The notes under the pieces are model-generated. The model was not told where the DNA came from. It saw only the letters and a list, made by a program, of their open reading frames with translations, and searched no databases. The translations under genes were made by a program, and so were the position numbers. A DNA stretch of 64,000 bases from Gautieria morchelliformis (lineage: Eukaryota; Basidiomycota; Agaricomycetes; Gomphales; Gomphaceae), in contig WHVA01000247.1 in assembly GCA_015179125.1 (NCBI GenBank), forward strand, positions 62,001 through 126,000, given 5' to 3'. Below, piece after piece: positions 35,543-47,836 of the stretch (position 1 is the stretch's first letter; each line of letters opens with the position of its first letter).

Positions 35543-37578
35543 TGTCATGACCTGTCTATTTCCCTTACCCTGCTGTCTCTATGTTACCCCTTGTCACTCC
35601 CCCTGAATCTTCGCCTGAGTTCGCCCTACGCTTTGATCATCCTTTCCCTATGATCGCTCTATTCGCTGTTCGCCCCATTCTCCGAACGACTATTCACTGC
35701 TCGCATATTTCGCCAGCAGGCTGTCAAGATTGGTTTTCAAGCATTAATATCGTGTATTAGTGAACACAGCAAATGCCCGAATAACTTGTGCGAATAAGTA
35801 TGCCGTTCGGCGAATAGGTGAACCAATGAATGTTCACAAGGTAAGAGGGTTTGCCTAAACGGGGCTCACTCTATCTACAGTCGTAGCAAAATAGCCTGTG
35901 GTTCTTGACGATGTAACGCGCAAGGTCTCACGGAAGGGCTGTCTAAGTCTCGACAATCCCTTCGCTGGCGAAGGTGCTCCTTCGGAGCCCTTCACCAACA
36001 GCACAGAAAATGGTTCGAAGGCTAAGGTAACGAAGATGAAGTATGAGAACTCACCAGTGATGCCTAAGTCCTTTGCTGGTCGAAGATAGAAATCTGCAAG
36101 AGAAGGCTTAAGACGATGATCACAGTGAGGTCAAGTTTGCACAAGATGCACGACGTATGATAATTGAACGGGGGAATATACATGCGAATGTAAACTACTT
36201 ATATCGAATGCTCGTACAGTATCAGCGAATAGGAAAGAGGCCGTCACGAGTCAGGGTTGGATAGGGGTGCGCAGTCATGATACTAAGGAGATGGAATAAA
36301 CATACAATAGAGTGAGGGAAGAATGTGAACGTGGAACGATGGAGAGTAAAAGGGGGCGAAGGCACTTATGGACAAAACCATGTCTTGGGACACGCATACA
36401 TGCTATCCTGCACGGACTCTTCGTTGACTGGGTTGATCCTGCACGACCTATGGAAGGGACGCCCTGTGAACACACATTGGCCATATGAACACCCAATGGG
36501 GTTGGATTAAGAAGATGATGGGGCTAATGATGAACCATCATGCTGAGTGATTGGTATCGATCATTTTTGATGGCGTGCCTGCTGGCGAAATGCGCGAGCA
36601 GCGAACAGCGGTTCGGGGGATGAGGCGAACAGTGAGTAGGGTGGATGTAGAGGAGGAGTGGTCGGCAGGTGCGGCGAACCCTGACGAAGATGCTAGGGAG
36701 TGACGAGGGGAAACATGGAGGTAGCGTGGTAGGAGAAATAAACCGGTCATGACACAGGCACGCCATCAAAACACGATCGACATCCCTACCCGGCATGATG
36801 GCTCGTCAGTAGCTCCATCAGCTTCTCGATCCAACCCCCTTTTGGTGTTCATATGAGCAGGGTGCGTTCGCGGGACGTCCTACCCGTAGGTTGTGTGGAA
36901 TCAACCCAGTAGATGAAGAACCTGTGCAGGGCGGTGTATATGTGGGCCCCAAGACATGATTTCATACATGCCTTCACCACCTTTACTCTCCATCGTTTCA
37001 TGTTCTCCCTCTTCTCTCACTCTATTGTATGTTTATTTCATCTATGTTGTATCACGACTGCACACCCCTATCAACCCTGACTCGTGATGGCCTCTCTCCT
37101 ATTTGCTGATACCTTACGAGCATTCGATACAAGTAGTTTGCATTTGCATGTATATTCCCCAGTTCAATTATCATACGTCGTCCATCTTGTGCAAACTTGA
37201 CCTTGCTGTGATCATCACCTTGAGCCTTCTCCTGGAGATTTCTATCTTCGACCAGAAGAGGACTTAGGCATCACTGGTGAGTTCTGATACTTCATCTTCG
37301 TTACCTTAGCCTTCAAGCTATTTTCTGTGCTGTCGGCGAAGGGATTGTCGCTACTTAGACAGCCCTTCCATGACACCTTGCACGTTACATCATCAGGTGC
37401 CACGGGCTAGTTCGCTACGACTGTAGATAGGGCAAGCTCCGTTCGGGCAACCCTCTTATCTTGTGAACATTTGTTGGTTCACCTATTCGCCGAACGGCAT
37501 ACTTATTTGCACAAGTTATTCGGGCATTCACTGTGTTCACTAATACGTGATATTAACGCCTGAAAACCAATCCTGACA
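35543..37578 (-). mobile_element. LTR-D, outer copy holding another LTR-D
   Basis: Minus-orientation LTR-D (TGTCATGACC...CCTGACA) interrupted by a plus-orientation LTR-D. Flanks CTTTG and GCATC do not match: copia-2 sequence lies on the left and copia-A on the right, again suggesting recombination. Confidence 0.85.
35722..36754 (+). mobile_element. LTR-D nested inside LTR-D
   Basis: TGTCAAGATTGG...GGTCATGACA, 1033 bp, shorter than the 1.27 kb standard. A perfect 5-bp duplication CAGGC (35717-35721, 36755-36759) shows it inserted into the older copy in opposite orientation. Confidence 0.9.
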
Positions 37579-38589
37579 GCATCGTGTGAACCCAAACCTG
37601 TACATAATGCTGCATAGCATATCATACCATTCTCTCTCCGACTGTTTCAACCTGTATATTGCGCAGTTCAGACCGGACACATAGTGCTCCTTCCCAGGAG
37701 CTTCATACCCTCTCAGCTGGCACATGTAGATCATCTCTGTGATTGGAGCATTGAGGTAGGCTCCATCTACATCGGTCTGTTCCAGCTCCCAGTCATTTCG
37801 GGCAGCAATTGCGGCAATGATGCGGATGGTGGAGAGTGTGGCGGTAGGGGAGAATGTTTCGTCATAGTCGATCCCTTCTATCTGTGAGAACCCTTGCGCA
37901 ACAAGCCTTGTCTTGTGGGCTATAACCTCACTGCTAGCATTGTGTTTGTAGTGAAAGACTAGTTTGCTGCTGACAACATTCATGTTGTCCGGGGGTTTGA
38001 CCAGGTCCCAGGTCCCTAGCGTCTCATTCTTTCCCAGCTCTCGCTTGATTGACGCATCCCACTGCAGCCAGTTGTCATGAGAGCGTGTGTCGGCGACGCT
38101 GACCGGGTCGTCTCCCGTGTCGCGTGTTTCGGCTGCCATCGAGTACTTGAGGGGATGACGCGTCTCCCCCTCGGTCTCAGCAGTGGTGGACTTACCTAGC
38201 TCTGTCACAGCAGCTAGTGCCATGCCGTCCATGGGCTGCAGCAGCCCTCGTGGGTATGCAGGCACATTTGTGCGACCCATGCTGCTGCCTGCACCGTCCA
38301 TGGGCCACAGCAGTCCTCGCGGGTACGCAGGCATGTTTGCGTGACCCATGCTGCTGCCTGCGCCATCAGCAATCCCTCGCACATATGTGGAGGGTTTCCG
38401 CGTACAGTGGCCCCTGCCCTGCGGCGGGTCGGCTGGTGGATCCACATCCTTGAACCCTTCGAGTGGGTCGACTCACACGGGACCGGTGGTTGGCTGTGGT
38501 GGTACCGGTGGTGGCCCTTGGTCCTGAGGGGTGCTGCTGCTGGCGCCCTGGCTGCCTTGGGTGTCAGTGTTTTGGAACCCTTCAAGACT

Positions 38590-40035
38590 TTGGTGTTATT
38601 GCTAACACTTCAATCTATCAGAATGTGTCGTTTTACGAGACTCAAAGAATATTAAACAATGCTGCAGCACAACTCCGGAAATAATTTAATATTTGTACCT
38701 TGGTTGCAATCCACATAATAACTAGTCCAAGTTAATACGGATGGAAGGCAATACGTTTCTTAGCAGCACTGAACAATAAACTAAAAGAGTGTAGGTTCAA
38801 GGACACTATCGGGGTCCAAGCGTATTCCAAAATATAAAGGAATGTACTTAGCAGGTGAGTTTATAAATGGACTGCCCTGATAATCTACCAGCGCACAGCA
38901 ATAAAACGAGGGATGAACGAGTTTTAGAAGTGACTTGTGAAAGTCTCTAATCAGGAAAATCGACTGATCAGATCGTCTCAGGTATTGGAGTGCGAATGGC
39001 AAGACTATCAATTGACAGACTCACTCTGTAGAATTACACCTGGAGGATTAGTCTAGGTGGCTAAGCAGAAAAGTATCTACTTAACAAGGAATTAGACACT
39101 AAAGTAAGTGAATAACCCTAGCTGGGATTAGCAGCTTAGTAAGATGCAAGTCACACGAGGTCACGTGGATAGAAGATGTTAGATTGCTAGAATGAATGAT
39201 GATCCTAGGGGGTCAGAATGGCCTCCTTTTATATTGTAAATTACACAGGATTATGTAAAATGGGGAGCTTCTATCTATTAGGCGAGTGATGTCATAAGTA
39301 AATATTTGCGCAGCTAAAACACACCCTTGTAACTATAGTGGTGTGTTTGTGCAAGGAAATTAAGAATAGCTAGCCAATCACCTTCCCTGATTTGCACTGC
39401 TCAGCATAGCCTTACACAGCCCTGCATAGACTTGCATAGCCTTGCATAGCCCTGCACAGCCCTGCACAGCCCTATGACATCAAGGGTCCTATTTCAGGGG
39501 TTGTAGCATTGAGCTTGGAGGCTCATTGTCCAATAGGATTGATTGAATATACACCCTAGTTTTGGTTCTGCATATCATTGGGCAGTCTTGCACACAGCCT
39601 TACACAGCCATGGTTGCTATGAAGCAAGTCATGTGTCTGCTGGGTTTGAACTATATTTAAGTGTACAGGCTTGTGTAAGCTGCACCGGATATTCCCAATC
39701 TCACCAGCTGAGATTGAAAGAGCCAAAGTGTCGGAGTTGTGGGTGTTTGAGGACGTGCGGCTCTGAATTAGCGCATTCGAGGATCGCTCCGGTCGGAGTT
39801 TGAAATTGGGCGCTGATGACAAAGCTATGGACTCTCATGGGTTCATAGCCTTTGTCAAGCACAGTAAAGCTGTTTTGAGCCAAGGAGGTCAGAATAATTG
39901 GCGAAGATATACAAGAAAATTCAAGGAATATTCTAAAGACAGTTCCCCATCAAAGCTGCGTGTATTGGCTGATGTTAAGATGGGAAAAAGGTTTTTTACA
40001 GACTTTTTAATGCTTTTTTCGAGATTTTTAGGCTA
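38590..40035. other. Unclassified 1.45 kb insertion in copia-A
   Basis: AT-richer than its surroundings. It contains a decamer array (next entry) and a frame at 39800-40036 without recognised domain. The ends show no clear duplication, so it may be host DNA joined by rearrangement or an old element. Confidence 0.4.
39401..39473. repeat. Decamer tandem repeat
   Basis: Seven units in exact 10-bp register, consensus CYTGCAYAGC, at 39401-39470. The same motif recurs singly near 39596-39612. Confidence 0.8.
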
Positions 40036-40292
40036 GAAAGATGGTTCCTACACAGTCAGACTCCCCCTCAGCCAGTGTGTCAGCAGGAGTAATGAGGATG
40101 GGGGCGTCAAACATGATGTTACGTTTGACCGTGATGCGGCGCTTCCCGGGCCAGTAAACCCTGTGCCCTTTACTCTCATCACTGTACCCCATCACCTCCC
40201 TTCATTGGATTTCGACTCCAGCTTGCTAGCATGTTCTTTTAGCACAAACATCCTTGTGCCCCACTCAGGTAAGTTGGTGAGATCGGGCTTCA

Positions 40293-41280
40293 TGTTGTGA
40301 CAAACGCAATTATTTCACTCCAAATCATTTATATATAAAAGGAAACTAATAAAGAAAGAAAAGAAAATCAAAAGAAAAATCAAAAGAAACAAAAATTATA
40401 TTCATGATAGACGTCGGCGCAGACGACGATCACACGAAATTTATGTCATGCTATATTACTGACAAATCGGGTGATATACAGGAGTTCGAGCGTCGACCAC
40501 GTGCGGTCGATCAGGGACGGCGCGCCTATCGGGTGATGGCATCGGCCATGACGTCGACAGGCGCCAGGCCATAGGCACCGAGGGGTGCGGGCACCAAATG
40601 CCGCAGAAAATAATAGACTGCGCAGGGGTATGAGATACTGTGGAGCGACCTGAGAAAGTCACCTGCAGTATACATATTCAATCAGCTGCCCCACAGAAAG
40701 GGCACAGAGACAGCGGCCCCATCTCCAAGACCAGCATATATGCTGGGCAGGGTAGACTCAGATGCATTTTTCTATTCTAATATCATGACACGTCTGACTG
40801 ATTACTATCTTAACATCATGTGGACAGGGGCTTTGTATACTAGGTACAGATCTCTATTTCAAGGCCCAGACAATCCTAACACCATCCCCATCACCCCATG
40901 ACCTTATGACTATAAATTAGTCACCCCTTAGTTACAAAGTAGTTTTTCGACCCATCCATCCAATATCTTGAACACTAGTAGTTACTATCAATATAGTATA
41001 AATAGCTAGTACACATGTATGAACGAGATCATCCAGAATCGATTATTCTGCCTCCTGAAATTGCTGTAGTCTTGTTTGATAGCTACAGAGCTCAGATCTT
41101 GATAGTTTATTCCAAATCTTCGTTGAGAGTCTACTATCACTGTTTACTCTATACTACCTTAAAAGCGAATGCTTTTGATTTGACTATCCCTTGGATCAAC
41201 GCCGTTCTTCTGTCGACGCGGTCACGTGACCCTCATTCATCAGTGCTGGACGCGCCTCGAAAGGCTTAGTCAGCGCACAG
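40293..41280 (+). repeat. Repeat F copy in copia-A
   Basis: Starts TGTTGTGACAAACGC and ends near CAGCGCACA. It is colinear with the 14121-17363 copy without that copy's insertion. It separates two neighbouring parts of the copia-A integrase. No clear duplication; right edge approximate. Confidence 0.75.
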
Positions 41281-41291
41281 AAGAAGGACGA

Positions 41292-41495
41292 TGTAGAGAG
41301 GGAAGCCTCACTGGAGTGACAAACTGCGCAGAACTACTGATGCAGCTGGTAGTGAGCGGGAAAGAGGAGTCTCTATTACTAATCTAAGTGGACTCATTAC
41401 ATACTCTGATAACAATGGGAGTGGCACAAGGTGACATTGTACTAAAAGACAAGAAAAACCTATAATCTCCAACTAGAGAGCGTAGCTCTCTTACA
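41292..41495 (-). mobile_element. Solo terminal repeat of element G
   Basis: 204 bp matching the terminal repeats of element G, flanked by a perfect 4-bp duplication ACGA (41288-41291, 41496-41499). It shows that G can insert independently and collapse to a single repeat. Confidence 0.92.
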
Positions 41496-41760
41496 ACGAA
41501 CACAGTGGTTTCAATCACTGAGCAATAGAATTCCACTTGTTAAAGGCACTAATTGATATCTTAATCTAAAACTTCGCACCGTGCACTAGCTCATATGGTG
41601 TTTTGCCATCGAGTGCACGTGTCGAAGTCCTGTTCTTTAGCCAGACCACGTGTTGTACTGACTCTGTCCACAGGAATTTGGGTAGGTTCGCTGTGAGGAG
41701 CATGGCCCGTGCGTGCTCTAACAGTGTCCTGTTCAGGGGCTCTGACACACCGTTCTCTTC

Positions 41761-42035
41761 TGGCGTTGGAGCAGTGGCCCCTGGAGCAGAGTAGGCCAGA
41801 GACCCGGCCCTGGGCTGAGGTACAGCCAGGGAGTCAGGGTACTGTAGTAGTCACTGTCACATAGATTAGGTCACCAAATCACCTCTTCTGCTGCTACCTT
41901 CAGCAGGTTTCCGCTGCGAGCTCCCCAGCTCTTCTCCTTGAGCACCGAGAGCTGCCTCTCCACATGGTGACACCGTGAGATTCGATCCTGACTAATACCT
42001 GCTGCGACGCAAAATCGAACGATGGACATGTTCTA
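41761..42035. other. No gene recognised
   Basis: A short stretch between the copia-A end and the Helitron terminus. A weak tRNA-like box near 41975-41990 does not fold as a tRNA. Confidence 0.4.
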
Positions 42036-43078
42036 CTAGGTGGGTACCCGCGCTTCGCGCGGGGGTGTAGGTCAAACGCATCGGTAAGGTCAAGTGCATT
42101 GGGGAAAATAAAAGTAACCAATTTGAATCAAGTAAAATCAAGTAACACACATAAACCATATCAAGAGAAGTGGATATAATAAAATCAAGGAGCTCTAAGT
42201 AATACATCTTTATATACAATGTTGGTTGTGTCCAAACCCTCCTCAAGCAAGACCTTCACTCTGTTCCAATTGGTCCCTCTTGATACACCAACATACAACT
42301 GACCATGTCCAAACACTGGATATCTCAGGTCCAGCCCAACCGTACCCAAAGACTGTCCTTGAGACTTGTTGATAGTCATTGCAAATGCCAAACGCACCGG
42401 AAACTGCCTCCTTTGCAGCACAAATGGCAACTCTCCCTCTGATGGCTTAATGATGATCCTGGGGATGAAAGCAATATTGCCTGCACATGGACCTGAGATG
42501 ATCCTGACCTCCAACACTCTAATGCTTATCCTCACCAACCGCAACCTTGTCCCATTGCATAGTCCTTGCTTCTGATCCAAATTGCGCAACAGCATCAGAG
42601 GCACTCCAGGCTTGACTTCCAAGCGAGCAGGAGGAAGACAGCCCATCTCTATGGAATTCAGATACTCCACAGGATACCGATCTGCATCATCGGATTCTTC
42701 AATGGAATTTGCGCAGTGCAAGACCTGAGCATCACCTGGAAACTCCCTAAACACCATGGAATTGATCTCATTGACCTCAGTGTTTCTGGCACAGAGGATG
42801 GCACGCTCCAAAAAGTAATTGTCCTGGGCAGGGACATGATTGCCAATGCCAGGGTATATTTCCTGGATCAGATCTTCAATTCCAGGGCCACAAACCATGT
42901 GAGGAGGGAGTGAGAACGTATGATCTAGTGGGAGATCCTTTCCCTGACCCACATTCTGCAGCCATTCTGCAAACCTGGCTCGGTCAGGGTCATTTCTCAC
43001 CCGCATGTTCTCTGTCAGGTGGAGGACATTGATCTTTGGCCACAGATATGACTTCTGAAGGGTAGCTCCCACGATATC
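42036..43078 (-). mobile_element. Helitron, 3' part
   Basis: On the minus strand the terminus is a perfect 7-bp hairpin (42047-42063, loop TTC), spacer TACCCAC and CTAG, followed by T, as Helitrons require. The helicase frame ends about 150 bp inside. The 5' part is missing: the helicase is cut at 43078 by the copia-2 LTR. A second 3' end of the same family lies at 3618. Confidence 0.9.
42185..43078 (-). CDS. Helitron Pif1-like helicase, C-terminal part
   Basis: About 297 codons, open to a stop at 42185, continuing upstream until the frame meets the copia-2 LTR. It unwinds DNA during rolling-circle-like Helitron transposition. Visible helicase motifs: PLMLLRNLDQKQGLCNGTRL (Pif1 family conserved block), TINKSQGQS (motif V) and HGQLYVGVSRG (motif VI). 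The Walker A and B part and the Rep nuclease domain are not in this window, so the protein is truncated by insertion or rearrangement. No stop interrupts the remaining part, suggesting a fairly recent loss. Confidence 0.88.
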   Translation of the reverse strand, partial: DIVGATLQKSYLWPKINVLHLTENMRVRNDPDRARFAEWLQNVGQGKDLPLDHTFSLPPHMVCGPGIEDLIQEIYPGIGNHVPAQDNYFLERAILCARNTEVNEINSMVFREFPGDAQVLHCANSIEESDDADRYPVEYLNSIEMGCLPPARLEVKPGVPLMLLRNLDQKQGLCNGTRLRLVRISIRVLEVRIISGPCAGNIAFIPRIIIKPSEGELPFVLQRRQFPVRLAFAMTINKSQGQSLGTVGLDLRYPVFGHGQLYVGVSRGTNWNRVKVLLEEGLDTTNIVYKDVLLRAP

Positions 43079-43574
43079 TGTAGAGGACAGGAATTATAGG
43101 CAGTAGGAATGGACTTCTTGCTCAAAAGAATAGACTAGAAAACAATTCACTCTCTCAGTGAATTTAGTTGTCACTTAAATATATTATACACTACCTAGAA
43201 AACAATTCACTACAGAGGATTTCTAGGTTAATAAATCGAAAGAATGCTAGACTAATTTACTTGCCTCTCTCAGTGAATTTAGTTGTCACTGAGAGAGGGG
43301 GAAACTGTTTCACTGCGCATGTACTACTACCCGGCCCTTTAGCGCCCAAGAGCTCGCGCGTCGAAGTCATTTCAGACTCCGCTGGGTGCAGCCGCTTGTG
43401 AAAGTAGGGATAACAAGATGAAATGGAGAGATAGGGAGTGAGTGGAAAATTTCGAAAATAACCAGAGAAATGGATGCATAATACAAGAACAACATGAGGA
43501 GAAATTGAGAAAACACACAACAAATTGGATATATTATGCTTGATTTTGGTGCAGGAGCATCAATGCACCCAACA
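43079..43574 (-). repeat. copia-2 3' LTR
   Basis: 496 bp, with a perfect 12-bp-arm hairpin at 43264-43298 (CCTCTCTCAGTG and complement). Confidence 0.93.
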
Positions 43575-46500
43575 CGCCCCCTCAAGCTTAATATATTCCG
43601 ATTTGCTCGTTGAGGATCTTCACTCTAGGACTAGAAAGTCCTTTGGTGAGGATATCTGCCAACATTTGTTCGGTTGGCAAATAAACGAGCTTGGCTTGTT
43701 GATTTTTGATTATATCTCGAAGGAAATATAATCTGATGTCGAAATGTTTGGTTCTCATGTGTTGTTGAGTGCCATACGTGATGGCAATGGCTGATTGATT
43801 GTCTGAATAAATTTTGATGGGTCTGTTCAGTGGTTGGAATATTTCAGAAATAAAATGGCGCATCCAAAGAGCCTCTTTGCCCGCATGGGTCAGGGCGACG
43901 AATTCGGCTTCAGTTGATGAGAGGGCTACTATCGACTGTTTCTGGCAACTCCATGAAACAGTGCCTCCATCAATCTGAAATAAGTATGCCGAATACGAAC
44001 GCCTATGACTCTGTGAACCCCAATCCGCATCTGAATACCCCATCAAGCCGTCTCGATTTCTTCCAAGTGTGAGCTTGTAATGCTTCGTGCCTTTCAAATA
44101 TTTGAAGACACGTTTGACTGCATTCCAATGTGTGCCACCTGGATTTTCGAGGAATTGCGAAAGCAATGACACCGCAAATGCAATGTCAGGTCGAGTGGCT
44201 ACAGCTGCCCACATCAGTGATCCTATGGCTTGCCTGTATGGAAACTTCGACATGGCTTTCTTGCCTCTCTCTGTAGAAGGACACTGGTCTTTTGATAATT
44301 TAACAGCTGGATCAAGGGGCGTAGCATAAGTCTTTGCATCTTCGAGATTGAATTTCTTGATGATCTTCTCGATGTATGCAGGTTGTGAAATTGCAATAGT
44401 TTTCTTCTGCCAGTCTCTTTCGATTTTGAGATTCAATAGCCAATGAATCTCGCCTAGATCTTTCATACTGAAGACCTGAGCAAGATCTCGTTTGACTTCG
44501 TCCAGGACTGACTGATTCTCAGCTGTGATGGTGAGATCATCCACAGCTGTTGCAATGATCACATGCCCCTTTCCGCCACGTCTATAAAATACAGCCCCAT
44601 CTGTGGCTGACGTAGTGAATCCTAATTTGTGGAATTCACCACTTAGACGTTTGTACCATTCCCTTCCAGATTGTTTGAGGCCATAGAGTGCTTTCTTCAA
44701 AAGTAGCACTTCGTCTTTGTCTCTAGACTCATATCCATACGGCTGCTTCATGTAAATAGGTTCAGGTAGTGTAGCATTGAGGTATGCATAGTCCACGTCC
44801 ATTTGATGGATAGGCCAGTCATTCCTAGCAGCAATGGCGCATATGATCCGTAGGGAGGATAACCGAGCAACAGGTGAGTATGTCTCATCATAGTCGACTC
44901 CAAACTTCTGTGTGAAGCCTTGGGCGACCATTCTCGATTTAGGCATTATTGGTTTCCCTTCTGGATTACGCTTCCAAAGGTAGACCCATTTATTACCGAC
45001 AATATTGGCTCCAGGAGGTGGTTTGGCTCGTTCCCACACTCCCTTGTCGATTAGGGCCTCATACTCTTTGTCCATTGATTTCTTCCATATAGGATTATTC
45101 AGAGCTTCGTCTGCATTGCTAGGTTCAATTTGACTCAAATCCGGCGCCTTGTTATTGTTTTGACCGTCGGTTAGAAACGCACTGATGGCACACTCATAGC
45201 TACTGATGCCATCAATCTCGGAGGATAATTCTTGGTCGAATAAAACTTCTTTATGGTCCTCAACGTCCTCGTAAGCTAGCGTAGTCATATGTGTGCCAGC
45301 TTGTCTCTGGGTTTGAGATCTTGTTACGGGACCTGATGGGGCCGGCTGCACTTGTTGTTGACGGATCCTTTCGCTTCTCCTTATCGGTTCAGCTTCTCTA
45401 GGTCTGTCATCAACTCCCTGAATAGGTTGCAGCTTTTCAAGATATTCCTCTGGTGCATTTTCATCAATTTCTTCGATCTTTGCCTCTTCGCTGACTAAGC
45501 GACCGGGCACAGGCACTGATGCCGGAATGGCCTTCTTCTCCTCTCTAGACGTAGGTAGCTTGGATTCCTCAATAGAAATGATTGGGACCTTTCCCTTCTT
45601 CATCTCTGAATCAAACACAACATTCCGCTCGACAGAAACTTTGTGCGAGTCAGGCCAATAAATATAATGACCATGGCTCTGCGCAGAAATTCCTATCCAC
45701 CGAGCTCTCTTGGCACGAGCTTCCAATTTATCTCCCTGAGTGACCTTAACATAGACTTCAGTTCCCCACGCGTGAATGTCTTTGAGATTCGGTTTCTCAT
45801 GGTGGATCATCTCGTAGGGCGTTTTATCCGGTAGAGCTCTTGTGTGCGTCCTGTTCCTAAGATAATTGGCATGCTGTATTGCATAGCCCCATAATATCTT
45901 AGGAAGGCCTGATTCTAACAGCATGGCACGAGTTCTCTCAGTGAGAGTTCGGTTCAGACGTTCGGCAACACCATTAGACTCTGGTGTGTCGTGTACCGTC
46001 AACTGATGCTTCGTGCCTTGTTTGGCTAGATGCTGTTCGAATTCAGAGCTCGTATACTCGCCCCCTCGATCAGAAACAAGTGCCTTGATGTGCACATTTC
46101 TCTGTCGAAGCATTAAAGCCTCATAGAGCTTGTACTTTGAGAATGCTTCTGATTTGTTCGCCATGAGATAGATCACCGATTCTCTTGAGTAATCATCGAT
46201 AAAGGAGACATAATATGACTTCTTATCGATTGTGAGGTGCCTTGCAGGTCCCCAGACATCAGAATAAATTCTGTCACCGAATTTTGATGTTCGGTCTCTG
46301 GGTTCTCGAGGAAGAGGTTTGCGTGCAATCTTGGCCTGAATACACGCATCGCAGACAATTCTATCGCCTGTGGAGCTCAGTTCAATGCCCAATATCATGC
46401 CATGATTTAATAGATGTTGTAGGGACTTCTGTGAGATATGCCCCATTTTTTGATGAATTTCCATGGCAGACAAACACATATGGGCTTGAGCACTTGGTGA

Positions 46501-47836
46501 CTGGAGGTCTAGTCGATATAAACCATTGACCTTCGGTGCTTGCATCAATACCTTTCCAGTAGCGTTAGATATTGTGCATTTCTGGCCACCGAGTCGAATG
46601 TCGTAGCCAGCATCATCGCACCGACCGATCGAGACGAGGGTAGCAGCAATTTTTGGAGCATAATATGTATCTTGCAACGTGACTTCTACTGTTTTATCTC
46701 CAACCTTGTTGGATAATACAAGCAGTCCTGAACCGAAGGCATCAAAAGTGCCTTTGTTGGCTGCTCGGATAGTCCTCGGCTGTGAGAATTGACAGTAGTT
46801 CCTCAATAAATTTTTGTGAGGAGTCATATGCGATGTCGTTCCGGTGTCGAGTATAACTATAACTCCTGAGGATGTGCTCAGATTGAAATTAGAGCACTCG
46901 TCAAAATTGGTGAAGGCAAGATGCCCATCACCACTTTCCTCAGAAGAGGACTCTTCTTCGGCAACATTCGCTTTTGCTTTACCCTTCTTCTTCTTCTTGG
47001 CTTTGGCTTTTTTCTTCTGACGTGGTCCTTGACCTTCTTTACCACCTCCTTTAGCCCAGCAATTTTCGATAGAATGTCCAGGCTTTTTGCAGTTGGTGCA
47101 TATATGCGCCTTCTGCCCCTTCTGGTCCTTCTTAGTAGATGAACCAATAAACACCTGCTCTTCTTGCGGGAGTGTTTTCTTCCTGTCATACTGAGCCTTT
47201 AGTACCCTAATAATATTATCAGGGACCAATGGCATCCCGCATTCTTCAAGCGAAGTGGTAAGGGCGTTCATGACTGCCTCATAGGATGGTGGAAGTGACG
47301 CAAGGATGATGTCCATAATTCTTCTTCGGAAACTCTGGCTCCCATCTCATTAAGACGAGCATATAGGTCTTGGGCCTTGTCCAAATGATCTCTCAAGTCT
47401 CCATCCTCAGGACATCTCATACTGCGGAGTTGTCTCTGCAGGCTGGTGAGGACCATCTTGGGCTTTTTGGTCATCTCATTGACCAGTGCATCCCAAGTCT
47501 CTTTTGCTGTCTTCTGCTTCTGTAGCATCAGGGCTAATGACTCTGACACTGAGACGATGATTTGGGTCTTGGCTTGTCCTTCTCTAGCAAGGTATCTCTC
47601 CAGCTTCTCCTCAGCCTTATCCATCTGAGTTTCCTCAGCTTCTGTAAGAATATGGCCTGGGGGCATAACTGGAGGATCAGGAGGTCGAGTGACTCTCCCT
47701 TCTACATGCTTGAGTAGATTTTTGGACTCGAAATAGCTGATGAGAGTGGCTCGCCACAATGGCCAATTACTTCCATCAGTAGCAAGCTTCTCAACACCCA
47801 ATAGCTTCTCAGAAGTGTCTCCGGGGCCCATAACCC

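Larger units (their letters stand above)
37579..41760 (-). mobile_element. copia-A type relic with two insertions
   Basis: From right to left: an integrase part with NRTLLEHARAMLLT (about 41566-41760), the following integrase C-terminal region (about 40041-40292), the linker and reverse transcriptase start (37579-38585, with the LEQTDVDGAYLNA motif). It is interrupted by an unclassified stretch and by repeat F with a nested G repeat. Broken in several places, without LTRs, old. Confidence 0.85.

Noticed and set aside
41940-42030. tRNA gene or tRNA-derived SINE on the minus strand
   Set aside because: A box-B-like ATCGAATC is present but the arms do not pair and no cloverleaf can be drawn.
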